Program-made: the position numbers and the translations under genes
In this document: piece after piece, positions 11,794-23,607 of the stretch
Layout: each line of letters begins with the position of its first letter
Position numbering within the stretch: the stretch's first letter is position 1
Notes under the pieces: generated by a model
What the model saw: only the letters and a program-made list of their open reading frames with translations
Databases searched by the model: none
What the model was told of the DNA's origin: nothing
NCBI GenBank assembly: GCA_905182995.1
Contig: CAJJDP010000007.1
Coordinates: 496,049 to 560,048 of the forward strand
DNA from: Paramecium octaurelia
Taxonomy: Eukaryota > Ciliophora > Oligohymenophorea > Peniculida > Parameciidae
Direction of reading: 5' to 3'
Length of the DNA: 64,000 nt

Positions 11794-12315
11794 TCATTGA
11801 TCCTCGTCCATTTCGATATTCATCTTTTTTCTTCCTAATTTTGGAGCTTGCTATTATTATTGTTATTTATTGGGATTCTTTTCGATTTCCATTTACTATT
11901 GAACTAGGGGTATTTAATCAGGTTGAGTTTTAACAATAACTTAGAAATTGGGTTTCAAAAGTTTATTGGTTTCGCTGGCGGGTAATCTGGCATCATAATT
12001 AGTTTAATCTTTAAATTGATCATTCAATTGTTGAGAATTCTTTTCAGAAGCAACTTGAATGAGGTCATTCGTACTGATAGTTGGATTTTATAGATATTCA
12101 TAGGCTATTCTAGGAATTTATATATGAATGATAAACTTTATATCTTCAGTGGTAATGTTTTATCTCTTCTGCATGTCAGCCAAGTTGGAAGCTCCATCCA
12201 AAATAGTTTTCATGAGCTTTTTGGCGTACTCGTTGAGTTGATGAACGACATTCTCTTCATAAATGCAGCCATGATATTCTAATAGTTATTTAGTTAATTC
12301 AGCTGTTGTAGTCAT
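11794..12315 (-). CDS. TAF9: TFIID subunit TAF9
   Basis: Histone-fold subunit of TFIID/SAGA-type complexes, pairing with TAF6 in other eukaryotes. Intronless, 173 aa. The histone fold occupies residues ~6-75 (LTKQLLEYHGCIYEENVVHQ, LMKTILDGASNLADMQKRQN, ITTEDIKFIIHIQI), matching the TAF9 consensus with its ...VxxQLLEFxYRY... and DAxxYAxHAxK segments in order. The tail is Gln-rich with a basic patch (GRKKMNIEMDEDQ). Starts 13 bp from the divergent kinase gene start. Confidence 0.87.
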
Positions 12316-12328
12316 TAATAAATTAAAA
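12316..12328. promoter_or_regulatory. 13-bp divergent intergenic region (TAF9 / kinase)
   Basis: Only TAATAAATTAAAA separates the TAF9 start codon (reverse) from the kinase start codon (forward). Both starts are well supported: the histone fold begins a few residues into TAF9, and the kinase opens with an MGNC myristoylation signal. Promoter elements must therefore lie inside one or both coding regions or be extremely short. Confidence 0.7.
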
Positions 12329-13647
12329 ATGGGAAATTGCACGCTAAAATCAACAGAGTCAGAAGATTAAACAGGTAAAAGTGTTGCCTTATTTTAGTGA
12401 TCTCCATCTCCAATTTCACACAGAAGAGTGTTATAGGCAAGGGAGGTTTTGGAAAGGTAAGATTAAAGAAAATAATAAAGGAAATTAGGTCTGGATGGTG
12501 GAGAACAAAAAGTCAAAAAGCTTGTATGCTATGAAAATAATGTCAAAAGCTAAGTAATTAATCTATCTATTTGAAATAGGATTATTGCGAAGAAAAGTGT
12601 TTAATCAGTAATGAATGAATTACAATTACTTAGTTAATTGAAACATAAGTAAACTCAATCCCTTAAAATAGTTTCATTATTAATATGTAAGCAGCATTCT
12701 AGGATCGAGACAATCTCTATCTAGTCATGGATTTACTAACAGGCGGAGATCTGAGATACCATCTATGCAAATAGAGGAAATTCAATGAAGAGCAAACTAG
12801 TACATAAAATTAAACAAAATAGAATTCTTTGTGGTTTGTATAATCCTCTCATTGGAATATCTACATGTGAATGGAATTCTCCATCGAGATGTGAAACCTG
12901 AAAATTTAGTCTTTGATGATAAAGGATACTTAAAATTGACTGATATGGGAATTGCTCGTTAATGGAAACCAGAAAATGCATAAGATACCAGTGGCACACC
13001 TGGATACATGGCTCCAGAAGTGATGTGCAGTAAGAATTTCAATATTTTAATCTAATTAAATAGGATAAAATCATGGAGTAGGTGTTGATTATTATGCCCT
13101 TGGAGTTATTGTTTATGAATGCATAATGGGAAAAAGACCATATGTGGGCAAAAGTAGATAAGAAATTAGGGATCAAGTTATAGCAAAATAAGTTCAAATA
13201 AAAAATAATGACATCCCCACCGGGTGGTCATTGGAGGCAGTTGATTTTGCCAATAAAGTATTATTTCCAATTAAGAACAAGCTCATTTAAAGAAAACCGG
13301 CTAATAGATTAGGAGTGAATGGTCCTGATGAAGTTAAGGCCCATTAATGGTTTAAGGATTATGCATGGGATAAGCTATTGGACAGATAAATAACTGCTCC
13401 ATATATTCCCAGGGATGACGAAATGATTTAAATTGCAAATGAAAATCGTAGAGATTCTGCCAATGAAATCGATCCTGAAAGCGTATTAAGTTTAAGAAGG
13501 AACTCGATCTAAGGTATTGATACTTATTGAATATTAGCTCAATTTGGAGGGTATACTTTCAATGGAAGCAATAATAATAATAATAATGCTAAGCCTCAAT
13601 CCACTAATGTTAGTGTCCCAGCAATATTGTCAACAAAGGCTAATTGA
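12329..13647 (+). CDS. AGC-family Ser/Thr protein kinase, N-myristoylated (STK32/YANK-like)
   Basis: A 369-aa kinase with eight tiny introns (12375-12397, 12457-12488, 12554-12579, 12649-12671, 12800-12822, 13030-13063, 13258-13281, 13514-13537). MGNC suggests N-myristoylation plus palmitoylation and membrane attachment. Kinase motifs in order: [17 protein letters not shown] (VAIK Lys), [28 protein letters not shown], a DMG in place of DFG (LTDMGIAR), [30 protein letters not shown] and RKPANRLG. The YFALGV-type subdomain IX and a following EIRD resemble STK32/YANK. All catalytic residues are present. The C-terminus is a short Asn-rich tail. Confidence 0.9.
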
Positions 13648-13697
13648 TTTATGATAAAATATTTAATATATGTATATGAATGTACTAAAATGTATAA

Positions 13698-14014
13698 TCA
13701 GTCAAACAAACCACCCATATCAACGTCTTCTTCTGGTTCTGGGGCCTTTTCAACTGGCTTTGGTGCCTCTTATTTGGCGGCAGCTGGAGCTTAGGCCTTA
13801 GCTGGAGCATTTGATGCAGCTTAAGAATTATGATTCACTTTCTACCTCCTCCTCCCAATTAGAGAGTGCCTACTTTTTTCAATCCTTCACTGATAACATC
13901 AGCAAGATTCTTTCCTTTCAATGCATCTACAATTGCCTTGACTTAATCATCAGCTCCTTGAGCACCTACTTCAGCCAATAATCCCTTAATATCTGCCTCA
14001 GCTAAGATATTCAT
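13698..14014 (-). CDS. RPLP2: Acidic ribosomal stalk protein P2 (P1/P2 family)
   Basis: A 96-aa stalk protein that recruits elongation factors to the 60S GTPase centre. N-terminal helix NILAEADIKGLLAEVGAQGA, then LKGKNLADVISEGLKKVG, an Ala/Pro hinge (NAPAKAQAPAAAKQEAPKP), and an acidic end (PEPEEDVDMGGLFD), close to the universal ...DDDMGFGLFD. One 26-nt intron at 13820-13845. Unusually for the family, the terminal motif has MGGLFD rather than MGFGLFD. Assigned to P2 rather than P1 from the N-terminus; this is a moderate call. Confidence 0.92.
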
Positions 14015-15000
14015 TGTGAAATGATTTACTTGGTTGAGCTTTTCCTCCCAAAACTAACAAAGCATAAGCAGCGACGAATTACATTGTATTTATTTAAAAA
14101 ATTATTTTTAAATTATGCTATTTTTCTCTCACACTTTTATTTCAATCTTATTAAAGAATTTAATAGTATAATAATTCTGATAAGATACAGCGTACCATTC
14201 TTTAAAGAATTCATCAGTCTATATGATTATTCACTTCGATTTCTTTAAATTTATTCGAAATGTTAATGAAATCTCAAAATATTTAGATATTTTTTTTTAA
14301 ATTAATGCTTATTTTAAACTTGATTCTATAATTTGCTTATTTATGTGACTATTATACTACCTTTATTTAAACTAAACTATTTTTATTAGTTACCTAATAA
14401 GAGATTAGAAGATTTTTTTTGAAAATTATTGAAGCAAATGAAGACTATTAAAAATCTAAAGATCCCATAAAACAATGCTAAGAACTGATATAAATAAAAA
14501 TCACTATAAATCTTAGGTGAACTAATTGATTTTTTTGATATTTTTTAAATAAGAGTTTATTCAATAATTGATTTCCTTTATTTTTTACATGGTATTTTTA
14601 TGAAATCAACAGAATATCTAGATAACAATCTATTGTAAAATAATATTTGAAATTATTAAGAATTTCTAGTGGAAAATATATACTGCAACACCAATTATTA
14701 AACAGTAGACTATTAAGAAATGTAATAATATAAATGCCTATATCTTTAAATATTAGAAATGAAGATTTTAGAATATCCTAAGAAATACTTTCTAATAATT
14801 ATATTAATTATATTAAACTATTTTTGATCCTATAAGGTTACTATTTATAATTCTTTGGACAATTAACTTATTTCATTGTTTGATTAAATATTTAAATCAA
14901 TAAATGGTTATATAACAGATAGAGCTCATATAATATTTAAACTATTTAAAGGGATTAATGATATGCTTTGTAAATATAATAAATATAAATTTAAATTTGA
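14015..15000. other. AT-rich gap of ~1 kb, no supported gene
   Basis: Long spacer between two reverse genes. Frames around 14310-14880 can be stitched through intron-like GT...AG strings into a hydrophobic pseudo-protein, but the codon use is that of random A/T DNA and no start or motif supports it. No RNA gene seen. Confidence 0.45.
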
Positions 15001-16618
15001 TCAATTTTCAACTTGTTTATGAATATTAGGAATGAAATTGTTTACTAATGGAGTTTCTGGTTCTTCTTTGATAATTCCTAACCTTTATGAAAATCCAATT
15101 TTTTATTGTTGCTGTTATTAAGCTTATTTTTATTGTTGTTATTGTTATTAAGCCTATTTTTATTGTTGGGCTTATAATTATTGTTTCTCTTCAATAGCTT
15201 CAAATGAGGAATTGCTATCGCAATAACTAATGATGTCAAAGAAGTCTTTGACATCTTCTGTGTTAGGTTTAAGAGTGCATTTGTTGAGACTCATAGAATG
15301 AATTGATTATTGAAAGTGAATGGATTTTTCTCTGATTTGTTGACTAGTTTCTTTGAAACCGATTATAATTTATCCATGATTTTTGTTGAAATTGTTTTTG
15401 TCAAGGAAATTCTCGTTGACACTTGAAACAGATTATTAAAATATTTTTACATTAGCTTACATAGACCTAACAATTGCCAAAAGAGGCTTGTCACTTGATC
15501 GAGAGAATATATCATCTTTAGATTTTCCTTTGTAATATTTAGGCATTAACTTTGGTTAATAAAGCCAAGGATGAAGGAGAGCCTCTTTTAAATTATAAAT
15601 TGAGAATACCTTAGGATGTAATTCTTTTGTCTGGGTTCCATTTTAATATTCTTTTGATGAAGTCGATAATTAAAGGAGGGAGCTTGTTAAACTATTCCTC
15701 CTGAAAGTGGCCAGTATATTCAGTTTAAGTAGAAAAACTTTCCATTTAGTTTTCTTAATCCAAAGGTAGTCTTCCACATAACATCTGATAGCAAACCACT
15801 CCAGCTGCCCATATATCAATTTTATTGGAGTATCCCGATCCTGTCCACAATTCCGGAGCCTGATATGGCATAGTTCCAGTAACCGTCCATAAAAGGTTAT
15901 TTTTAATGTCTTTGCAGCTTTTTTCAGTAAGAAGAAATCTTTTTGAAACCCCAAAGTCGATGACTTTAATTGAGTTTGAATCACTATCAAATACTATGTT
16001 GTCTGGTTTAATATCCCTATGACATAATCCGACTTTGTGGATATAAGATAATGCTTCAAACAATTGCCTCATAATAGAGCGGACTTCTTCAAATTCCAAA
16101 ATCTATCTTTCCTTAAGTATTTGTTGTAGACTGGGATATGGCAAATATTCCATGACGAGATACGAACACTCCATATTAGGATCAATGTAAAGCATATTGG
16201 TTTTGCAGATGTAAGGATGATTCAAGGAGACGGTATTAAGGAAGGTTTGTTTCATAATCTCTGTGATTTCAGGATCAGGATTCCTAGAAATTTTAACTGC
16301 GTAGGTTTCATCGGGATTTGTAATTTGCCAACATTATCGAACGACAGCATGTGCACCTTCACCTAATATCTTACCTATTTAGTATTAATTCTGGAAGGAA
16401 TGCTTCATCTACTCCAAATGTTTCTGATTTGAGATATAATCTATCAATTAAGTCGGCTCTTCTTTAAATTCACTTTGACTAGAGCAATGAACATAGTCCA
16501 AGATCTACGGACACTAGTTTATTATTTCTTCGGCATGCTGTTTTTAGTTAGACTCGTTCTTAAATAAATCACTCTTCAACTTCTACCTTAACCTTTCAAA
16601 GTTGCCCTTTTTGTCCAT
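15001..16618 (-). CDS. CAMK-like Ser/Thr protein kinase with poly-Gln tail
   Basis: A 530-aa kinase with a single intron at 15585-15609 (25 nt). The kinase domain spans about residues 80-390: IGKILGEGAHAVVR, YAVKISR, a MEYLPYPSLQQIL hinge, CHRDIKPDNIVFD, VIDFGVSKR, TGTMPYQAPELW and IDIWAAGVVCYQMLCGRLP. HRD, DFG and APE motifs are intact, so it should be active. After the domain comes LHPWLY, then a ~130-residue tail ending in a Gln/Lys-rich run (TAA/TAG/CAA codons, near 15105-15190). No EF-hands. Regulation and target unknown. Confidence 0.9.
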
Positions 16619-16704
16619 TTTAACTTAGTTTTTTATTTTAATATAAATATATACAGTGATTTTGCTATTTCATATACACAACTAATTAATATAATAATTA
16701 AAAC

Positions 16705-17614
16705 TCATTGTTATTCAATCGGATGAGAGGGCATCCTAAAAGAAAAAAAAATATAGATAAATCCAGTAAAGTACATGAAAATTACTCCTAATCCAACAAA
16801 TTTCATTTTAGTTCTATAAAAAATCCTATTCTGGGTTGGTTAAATCAATCCAATTATTATTCCAATCAAGAAACTTCCGTAGATTCCAAAGATTAACGAA
16901 TTTTTATAAAAAAACCCAATTATTCCAATTATTAATATAAAAATTGTTACTTACATGATTACTTATCTCGCCTCATCCTTATTATATAATTATTGTAAAT
17001 ACTTATTACGAATTCTAAATTATAAAACCAAATATTAAACCAACCATTCCAAAAACACAAAATGAGTTTCCTTCGAAATTCTAATCATAAAACACTATGA
17101 ATGTTATTGACCCAGCAACTCCAGTTATCAAGTACAAAAACAAAGTGGTTTTCTTATCAATAAACTTCTCTGCCATCGAAACAACTATCACTTGTAACAA
17201 TAGTTCTCCGCATAAATCCTTAACGTTATTGAATATGAATAAACAAGTTAAAAGTCGATAAAACTCTAATTTATATTTCACATTATAAGCTGAGCATCTC
17301 CCAAAAGTATCAAGAGTTTCATCTGAGAACTCTTTAGTAAATAATATTTAAATACAATACACAAAATAGTTTTCTAAAGATTAAAATCCCCCAAGAAACA
17401 CATTACAATAAACAAAGACAATTGAATCAATGAAATTATAGCAGTAAATGACGCTAAAGTAAAATTTGGACAACAATAATCTTTTATAGTAGAATAACAA
17501 TTTTCCTCCCTTGGATCAGATAGTATCAGAGTATCTTGAGATTAATATAGCGTTACTTTCGAATAAAAAGTCAGGCATATTGTCAAGTTCTGGATGCCTT
17601 CTTGAACCCTACAT
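16705..17614 (-). CDS. Rhomboid-like membrane protein, probably inactive
   Basis: A 277-aa polytopic protein with three introns (17535-17556, 17332-17360, 16978-17002). Six or so hydrophobic segments. The L1/TM2 region YKLEFYRLLTCLFIFNNVKD matches the rhomboid LxxWxRLxTxxFxH pattern. EGNSFCVFGMVGLIFGF aligns with the catalytic GASGAVFGLLGA segment: the Ser is there but GxSG has become GNSF. In the TM6 position FGIYGSFLIG replaces the HxxGxxxG motif, so the catalytic His is missing. It therefore looks like an iRhom/derlin-type pseudoprotease that may act in membrane-protein quality control. Family assignment is by eye and moderate. Confidence 0.65.
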
Positions 17615-18059
17615 ATTATTATTATTATTTTATATTTATTATCTATTCACAATCCTTAATAAAACTTAAATGTAAAACTTTAGGTCTCAAATATAGAAGA
17701 TTATTATTACTAAAACAGAAAAACAAACAAATTAAATACTAGCCATGATAGAAAATACTAATCCTTACAATTAATTCTTAATTAGATCATGAATTTACTT
17801 AAGAAGTTAAAATAAAATTAGACATTCTTTATCAATCAAATTAAAGCTACATCTTAGAAATTGTACTCTTGATTGTTGTCCACAAAGTTAATGATTATTT
17901 CTACATACCTGTTTATAGATCTTTATATTAAAACTATATTAACAATACTTAAACTTGGATAATCAGAATAGGAATTATAGTGAGTAAAATCTGATGAATT
18001 TTTCATCTTCTCTCAATTAAATTAGAAAATAGTTACAATCTGATTTTATTTATTTTATT
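17615..18059. other. Divergent spacer, possible fragment of a membrane gene
   Basis: About 445 bp between the rhomboid-like (reverse) and STPG (forward) genes. A forward frame at about 17800-17993 reads HEFTQEVKIKLDILY and LEIVLLIVVHKV and ends at TGA, reminiscent of a C-terminal transmembrane anchor, but no start codon or upstream exon joins it. I treat it as chance or relic. Confidence 0.3.
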
Positions 18060-18762
18060 ATGATAAATAATGAGAATAACTCATAACATCTGAAAAGTAA
18101 ACCTCTTTTTTCAGTCATGAAACTTATTAATAACAACACTTTTCGTGGACAATTTAGTGAACCCAATTAACTCAGCTCAAGTATCCTACAATAAACAAAT
18201 CCTTAATTGTCTTTTCCCAGAGCAGAAAGATTCTAATCTAATCATGCTCCCTAGCTTCCATCCCCAAAATATCTATGTCTAACTGATACTAAAACTAAAA
18301 GAGCCACATCTTTCGGATTTGGAAACAAATAGCTCAGACCACTAGATCTCGAAAAAAGAGATCAATTAAATCCAGCTCCTGGAACATATGATATTAAATA
18401 GACCTCTTGCAGATCCTGTAGCTTTGGAATGAAGTTATAAACAGTACGAGGTTTTGATGTTCCAGGACCTGGATCTTATGATTTAAAATTGCTTAATAAA
18501 ACAAAAGCCTTTAGTATCTATGGTAAAATCAAGTATTAATTCATATTTACTTATAAGTTCTGATATAAAATTACCAAAAACTGCTTCGCCTACTTCTTAC
18601 CTTCCTACCGATAAAATTATTTAGAACAATAGATTTAAATAAATTACTTTTGGAATTGGGGATAGACCTCTACCAGGATTGAAAAATGAATCACCTGGCC
18701 CAGGAACATATGCCCTCAAATCTGTATTTGAAATCAAATCAAAAAAAAAAACTTAATAATGA
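18060..18762 (+). CDS. STPG (SHIPPO) repeat protein, ciliary
   Basis: A 225-aa protein with sperm-tail PG-rich repeats, a family found in axonemal microtubules. Repeats seen: PAPGTYDIKQTSCRSCSFG, VPGPGSYDLKLLNKTKAFSI and PGPGTYALKSVF, with a less regular one around PTSYLPTDK. Each has the PGPGxY core. One 25-nt intron at 18533-18557. The frame ends ...KKKTQQ, with TAA TAA read as Gln before TGA. Ciliary localisation is inferred from the family. Confidence 0.85.
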
Positions 18763-19385
18763 TGACTTTTTATATTAATAAATTAATTATATATTAAAAG
18801 CAAATTTTAGATTATGAATCAAAACACTAAACATCACGAATTTATCTAATAATTAATTATTCAGGAATTCTGTATTCTTATTTAATTCAGTGCTTAGATT
18901 TATCATTAATTAATAAATAATAATTAGAACATCATTTTAATAATTAATTATAAATATATTCTTATGAATTGAATGAATAAAAATTTCCAAAGGATAAAAT
19001 TGATATCATAATTTTTGATCTTTATTCTCAACGTCTTTTATATTTATAAAATTTAGATTTATAAAATGTAGTCAATTAGACCCATAAATGTTGAGAATTA
19101 TTACTTTTAATTATTATTTTAATAGAATAATAATTAAAAGTAGATGAAATTGAGGTTTTGATTAGGTATTTAGCAGATACAATTATATTAAAAACAAGTA
19201 GGAGGATTTATTCCAAATTTAATAAATAAAATAATATTAATATAACAAATTTATTGTTAATTGGATTCATAAATGTTAGGTCTTATTATTAAATATTTAA
19301 ACTCATATATTATTTATTCATACTTCCACGAAGTTCTATTTTTTATTTATTCTTGCTGCTTATATGTATATTTAAATGCTCGAAC
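18763..19385. other. AT-rich spacer between convergent genes
   Basis: About 620 bp, roughly nine tenths A/T in places, between the STPG and PEX11 stop codons. No open frame of credible composition, no tRNA, no repeat of note. Confidence 0.5.
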
Positions 19386-20168
19386 TCAATAATCCTCCGC
19401 AAGCAACTAGGCCTCTATTAAACCTAGTATGTAACTAGAAATGATAGGGTATGCATTACAATTTTTTCTGGAATCTACGCTTTCTACATTGCGCATGCTA
19501 GATCACCAATTATTCTTAATATTAATAATCCATATTAGTATCTTTCATTGGAAAAGGACTTTAATTATTCGAGAAACTCTCCATTGGTCATTCCATTTTA
19601 GATTTAAGATTTCAATTCTTACTCTCTCTCTAATAAAGATTAAAATACCTTCGAAATGCTGATCTAAGTCTATTGAAATAATAGACTAGTTAAGTTAGCA
19701 ATCCAAAAGTCCAAAATGTATGTGATACTATTTTTAATAATTTATGATTAAATTTTTTGCCAAAAAATCCCATTTAATGAATGACCATGATATTTTCAAT
19801 CAAATGAAAAAAGAAATAAAATATGTAGACTGAATATATGGACATTTCATTCACCTTGTGTGGTATTTAATTGTATGCCTTATTCGAATTTTAGAGTTAT
19901 GTTTTTTCTAAGATATTTAAGATTGTTTGTAGACTCTTTCCAAGTCTGAATAATCTTCTGCATATATACAATTGTTCTAAGTTAAGAGATTGTGTGTACA
20001 ATATATAAAAAATTTAGTCTCCGATTCTTCATTATTGTATCCAATAAGCATATAACTTCGCAACAATTGCCAATTTTATAAAAATTTAAGTAATTTATCT
20101 CGATTTTCTTAGTATAATAAAGTAACTTTACCGATAGCTGATTGAAATTGAATAAAATTTTGGAGCAT
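19386..20168 (-). CDS. PEX11: Peroxisomal membrane division protein PEX11
   Basis: A 230-aa product with four introns (20108-20131, 19977-19999, 19626-19648, 19468-19487), all needed for the frame. Family features in order: an N-terminal amphipathic helix with ENRDKLLKFLQNWQLL (consensus GRDKxxRxxQY), CRRLFRLGKSLQTI (consensus RxxRRxFRLGK), a membrane region IYSVYIFYFFFHLIENI, WTFGLLTQLVYYFNRLR, and the C-terminal LILRIIGDLACA followed by YILGLIEAQ. Length ~230 is typical. PEX11 tubulates peroxisomes before fission. Its presence argues for peroxisomes in this ciliate, as do its neighbours at 27, 33 and 55 kb. Confidence 0.82.
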
Positions 20169-20264
20169 TTGTTTTTTTAATAAAATTATTTATTATTTAA
20201 ATTGAAAATAAAAAGTTTATGAACATATTGAGATTATCAAACAAATAAACATTCTATTTGAATT

Positions 20265-20933
20265 TCATAGATTCAAATTGAAATTGTCAATTTTAGCACG
20301 AGTATTGAATTACTAGGCAAATTGATCAATCAACTTTTAGGTGGCTTATCGATATTTTTTATATCTCTAGATATGATAAATAGGATAACATTACTTTGAC
20401 TTTTTCATTCTCAAGATTTTGAATATTTTATTTTCTAATTTATGTAAAATCTTAAGATTTCTCATTTTTTTTCTCTTATTTATCAATTCTTTTTATTTAG
20501 CATAAACTGAACACATTATTTGTTTTGGGAATATGGGATTTAATCTGCCATTTGTCTTTGTTTTCGATACTCTCAGATGAAGGTTTAAGCAATTCATCAC
20601 TCATGAGATGACTAGAAGTAAAGTTTTTATTTGGAAGTTTGGGAGTAAAGTATTAGAGTTCATAAGGAATATTTTTTAATTTCTTAGCTCTTTTGCTTTC
20701 CTGCATGGGAGTGTAGAGTTAGATTTATTTTGGAGAGGCAATAGAAGTCATAGTGTGTTTATGAAATCGATTCCCAAATTATTAGGGTTTAGCATTGATT
20801 GAAATGATCCCTAAATATAAATAAGAGTGAAACTTGATCTTGAAGTGTTTGTTTAAACATCTGATTCCCATTTTAGATTACCTTCAACTTTTGGTAGAGT
20901 CAAAGTTACTCTTACTAATCTTTCTGAAAACAT
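20265..20933 (-). CDS. Basic hypothetical protein
   Basis: A 198-aa protein with three introns (20861-20881, 20811-20833, 20367-20394), multiple of three after splicing. Starts MFSERLVRVTLTLPKVED. Contains RIISINAKPQQFGNRFHKHT, IPYELQYFTPKLPNKNFTSS and a basic helical C-terminus (KRYKKYRQATQKLIDQFAQQ). No recognised domain; mostly disordered, Lys-rich. An alternative start further in (MGIRCLNKHF) gives a frame without the first two introns, but the spliced model begins and continues better. Lies 97 bp upstream of PEX11 on the same strand. Confidence 0.6.
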
Positions 20934-21210
20934 TTAATTTAATTATTTATAAATATATTAAGTATTTAATATCCCCAATAAGGTTGATAAAGTATTGATG
21001 TTCTTTAATTTTAGATAATAGTTTAATTAAATATTGACATGATCCAATTTTAGACATCGTAGGATCTTGAACAATAATAAGCGAGTACTTTCATTCTAAA
21101 TTTCTCAACAATAAGTTGTAAACTCAAAGTTTAGAGCAGGAGTATGGGTTAAATTAATCACATTTGCTCCATTTGATTTTAAGAGTAAAATAACAATAAT
21201 AATTTATATT

Positions 21211-23607
21211 ATGTAATATTATTGCTAACTGCATTCATTACCATATACATAGGTATGCTTACAACCTGATTGTACAAGGAAGGGACCACTCTGTGATATG
21301 TGCACTGATACTCATGTTACACACGTGATTAAAAATTTGGATGCCTATATCAATGAATAAATCAAATACTTAAATGCTGAATATTAGACTAATATTTTGT
21401 AGAAACTGGAATCTTTAAAGGCATTCTTTCATACTAAAATATCTTAACTATTAATTGATGTGAGTTAAATAGATGAGAAAAGAAAAAAAGAATTGGTGAA
21501 GTAATTAAAATCAGAGAAGATGAGTATTTAATAATACCAATCGAAATTGATTGAGTTAGTTTAAAGAGATTAACTTAAAGATAGAGAATATTTAGAATCA
21601 TTTTATGAACAGATTACAGATATCGAAAAATAGATTAAATAATCATTTTCCTAGTTACCTATTAAATTAGCATAACCTCCCTAAACACCTTAGACACCTT
21701 CACAATCTTCGAGTATCATCAATTATAAATCGGAAGGGAAAGAAATATCCCCAGAATTAACCAATCGATCAAACAGATCAAAAGAACCTATTTTCCAATA
21801 AAAATAGGCAAGTATTTCCCCAATAAGAAAACAGCTATTATAAAGAGACTTAATGCCAGTTGGTTCATTTAATAATTCAAAATTAAAGAACTATTTCACT
21901 GAATAAGATTCTCAACAATCAGCCAGAAGCAAATAGGATACATAAAATTCTTTCAAAATTACCAAACCCTTTGATTTAGATAAGTCATCAGATAAGGCCT
22001 AAAATTAAGAAAGTTATCAATCTAAATAAAAATCTTAAAATTCATCTTTTGAGATGCAGAGGCCAGTGGAACCTTTTAAAGTTAATAATATGCAGACTCA
22101 ATCCATAGACATCTTGCCCAAGTCTCCAGGATCCAAAACATTCGATAAGTCTCCAAAAACTAATCCGTCTTCATAATAGCAAAGTGTTTTCAAATATTTT
22201 TAGCAGGAGCAAACAAATTAATCTGGGTATTTTGCCAATTAGATGCCTTTAGCTTAGAATGATAACAAAGGATTCTTAAAAGATAACATATTTTATTTTT
22301 CAAATGCTTCATAAAAGGATGAGAAATAATAGTAATAATAGTAGAATACTGAATATATTCCTGCTACAAGTGAGATTCTTAATTAATATTCAGAAAACTA
22401 AATAAATGAAGAAAATAACTAGAAAAATCAATATTCTATTTTTAAAGATAATTAATAACCTTATGAGTAGCATTTCTCAATTTCAAATCAACTTCTGTTT
22501 GAACCTACCGATTAATATGTAATTTAATAATAGCCCAGCATCAAATAGTCCTCATCATCATCATCAAATTTATAAGGCTAATAAGTTAAGGACAATAAAT
22601 CACAATTAGATTTATCATACATTAGTTCTAAGTAAATGCAATTAACATATTAGGTCTATTGGCCCACCTCAAGTCAAACTAACTCCAAACTTACTTAATC
22701 CTTTATCCATAGAATATGACTAGACACTCAAAGGTCATGATAAAAGTGTAAAGGATCTAGCCTTGATGGATGCTGATAAGATTATCACATGTTCCAAAGA
22801 TACCACTATTAAAATATGGGACAAGTAATATGAATCTACAATAATAGACGGTCAAGACAATTGAAAACGACTCTTAAGGAACATAAGGATCAAGTTCTGT
22901 GCGTTGCATTTTCAAAGAAAAGAATTATTGCTAGTGGATCAGTTGATAAAACAGTTCGTATTTGGAAACCTAATCCAGTTTGGAAATAAGTCTATGTTTG
23001 TGAAGGACACGCTGATAGAATCAGATGTTTGGAATTCGTTGGAAATTACATAGCATCAGGATCAGATGACACTTATGTAAAGTTTTGGGATTTTGATGGT
23101 TAACTATAGCATTCCCTAAAAACCAATGCAAGAGTAAGTGCATTAGCAGCTGAAAGACACAATCTAGTTATAGCAAGCGGGAAGAATATAATCTTATATG
23201 ATACTCAGACTAATAATAAGATATTTGAGGTGAGTGGTCATAAGAACATAATTTTATGTCTAGCCTTGTCTAGCAATAATTCTTAAAATAATGGAATTTT
23301 GATTAGTGGGTCTAAGGATAATTGCATAAAAATATGGCAATATCCGAAACTCTAAGAACTAAGGAATCTAGAAGAGGATTATCCAATCCATTCGATTAGT
23401 TTTGATCCTGATTCGTAATACTTATTTGCTGGATTGATGGGTTTTGAGTAGGAGGGGAAAATATCGGTGTGGAAGTTGGACACTTAACCTTAAAAAGTTT
23501 AGGAAATATCAATGAATCCTTATGGATGCAACAAAGTTATTTCGGATGGGAAGTAATTATATAGTGCTCATGAAAACAAGAGGATTGAATTCTATACTAT
23601 TAATTGA
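21211..23607 (+). CDS. Zinc-finger (B-box-like) / coiled-coil / WD40-repeat protein
   Basis: A 783-aa protein. Residues 1-45 hold a Cys/His finger (CQLHSLPYTQVC, DCTRKGPLCDMC, THVTHVIKNL), like a B-box. Then a coiled coil (EYQTNILQKLESL, RKKELVKQLKSEK), a ~300-residue Gln/Ser/Pro-rich linker, and a C-terminal WD40 propeller from about residue 490: TLKGHDKSVKDLAL with IKIWDK, CVAFSKKRIIASGSVDKTVR with IWKP, CEGHADRIRCLEFV with FWDF, and later IWQYPK and VWKLD. Introns at 22632-22653 and 22825-22847. A TRIM-like layout without a RING suggests a scaffold or a partner of a ubiquitin ligase; the exact role is unknown. Confidence 0.85.

Noticed and set aside
14281-14880. Stitched hydrophobic frame in the 1-kb spacer
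   Set aside because: Needs several unproven introns, has random A/T codon use, no family motif; chance frames are common when TGA is the only stop.
15105-15190. Tandem repeat (TATTGTTGTTATT-like) as a satellite or CRISPR-like array
   Set aside because: It is the poly-Gln/Lys coding tail of the kinase written in reverse; no spacers, unequal units.
15670-15990. Second reverse frame overlapping the CAMK-like kinase
   Set aside because: Out-of-frame shadow of the kinase exon; no motif and no independent start.
17760-17993. Small membrane-anchor gene upstream of the STPG gene
   Set aside because: No in-frame start and no splice path from the nearby ATG; left as spacer.
20326-20871. Intronless version of the basic hypothetical protein
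   Set aside because: A start at 20933 with typical introns gives a smoother N-terminus, and splicing at 20367-20394 a better C-terminus.
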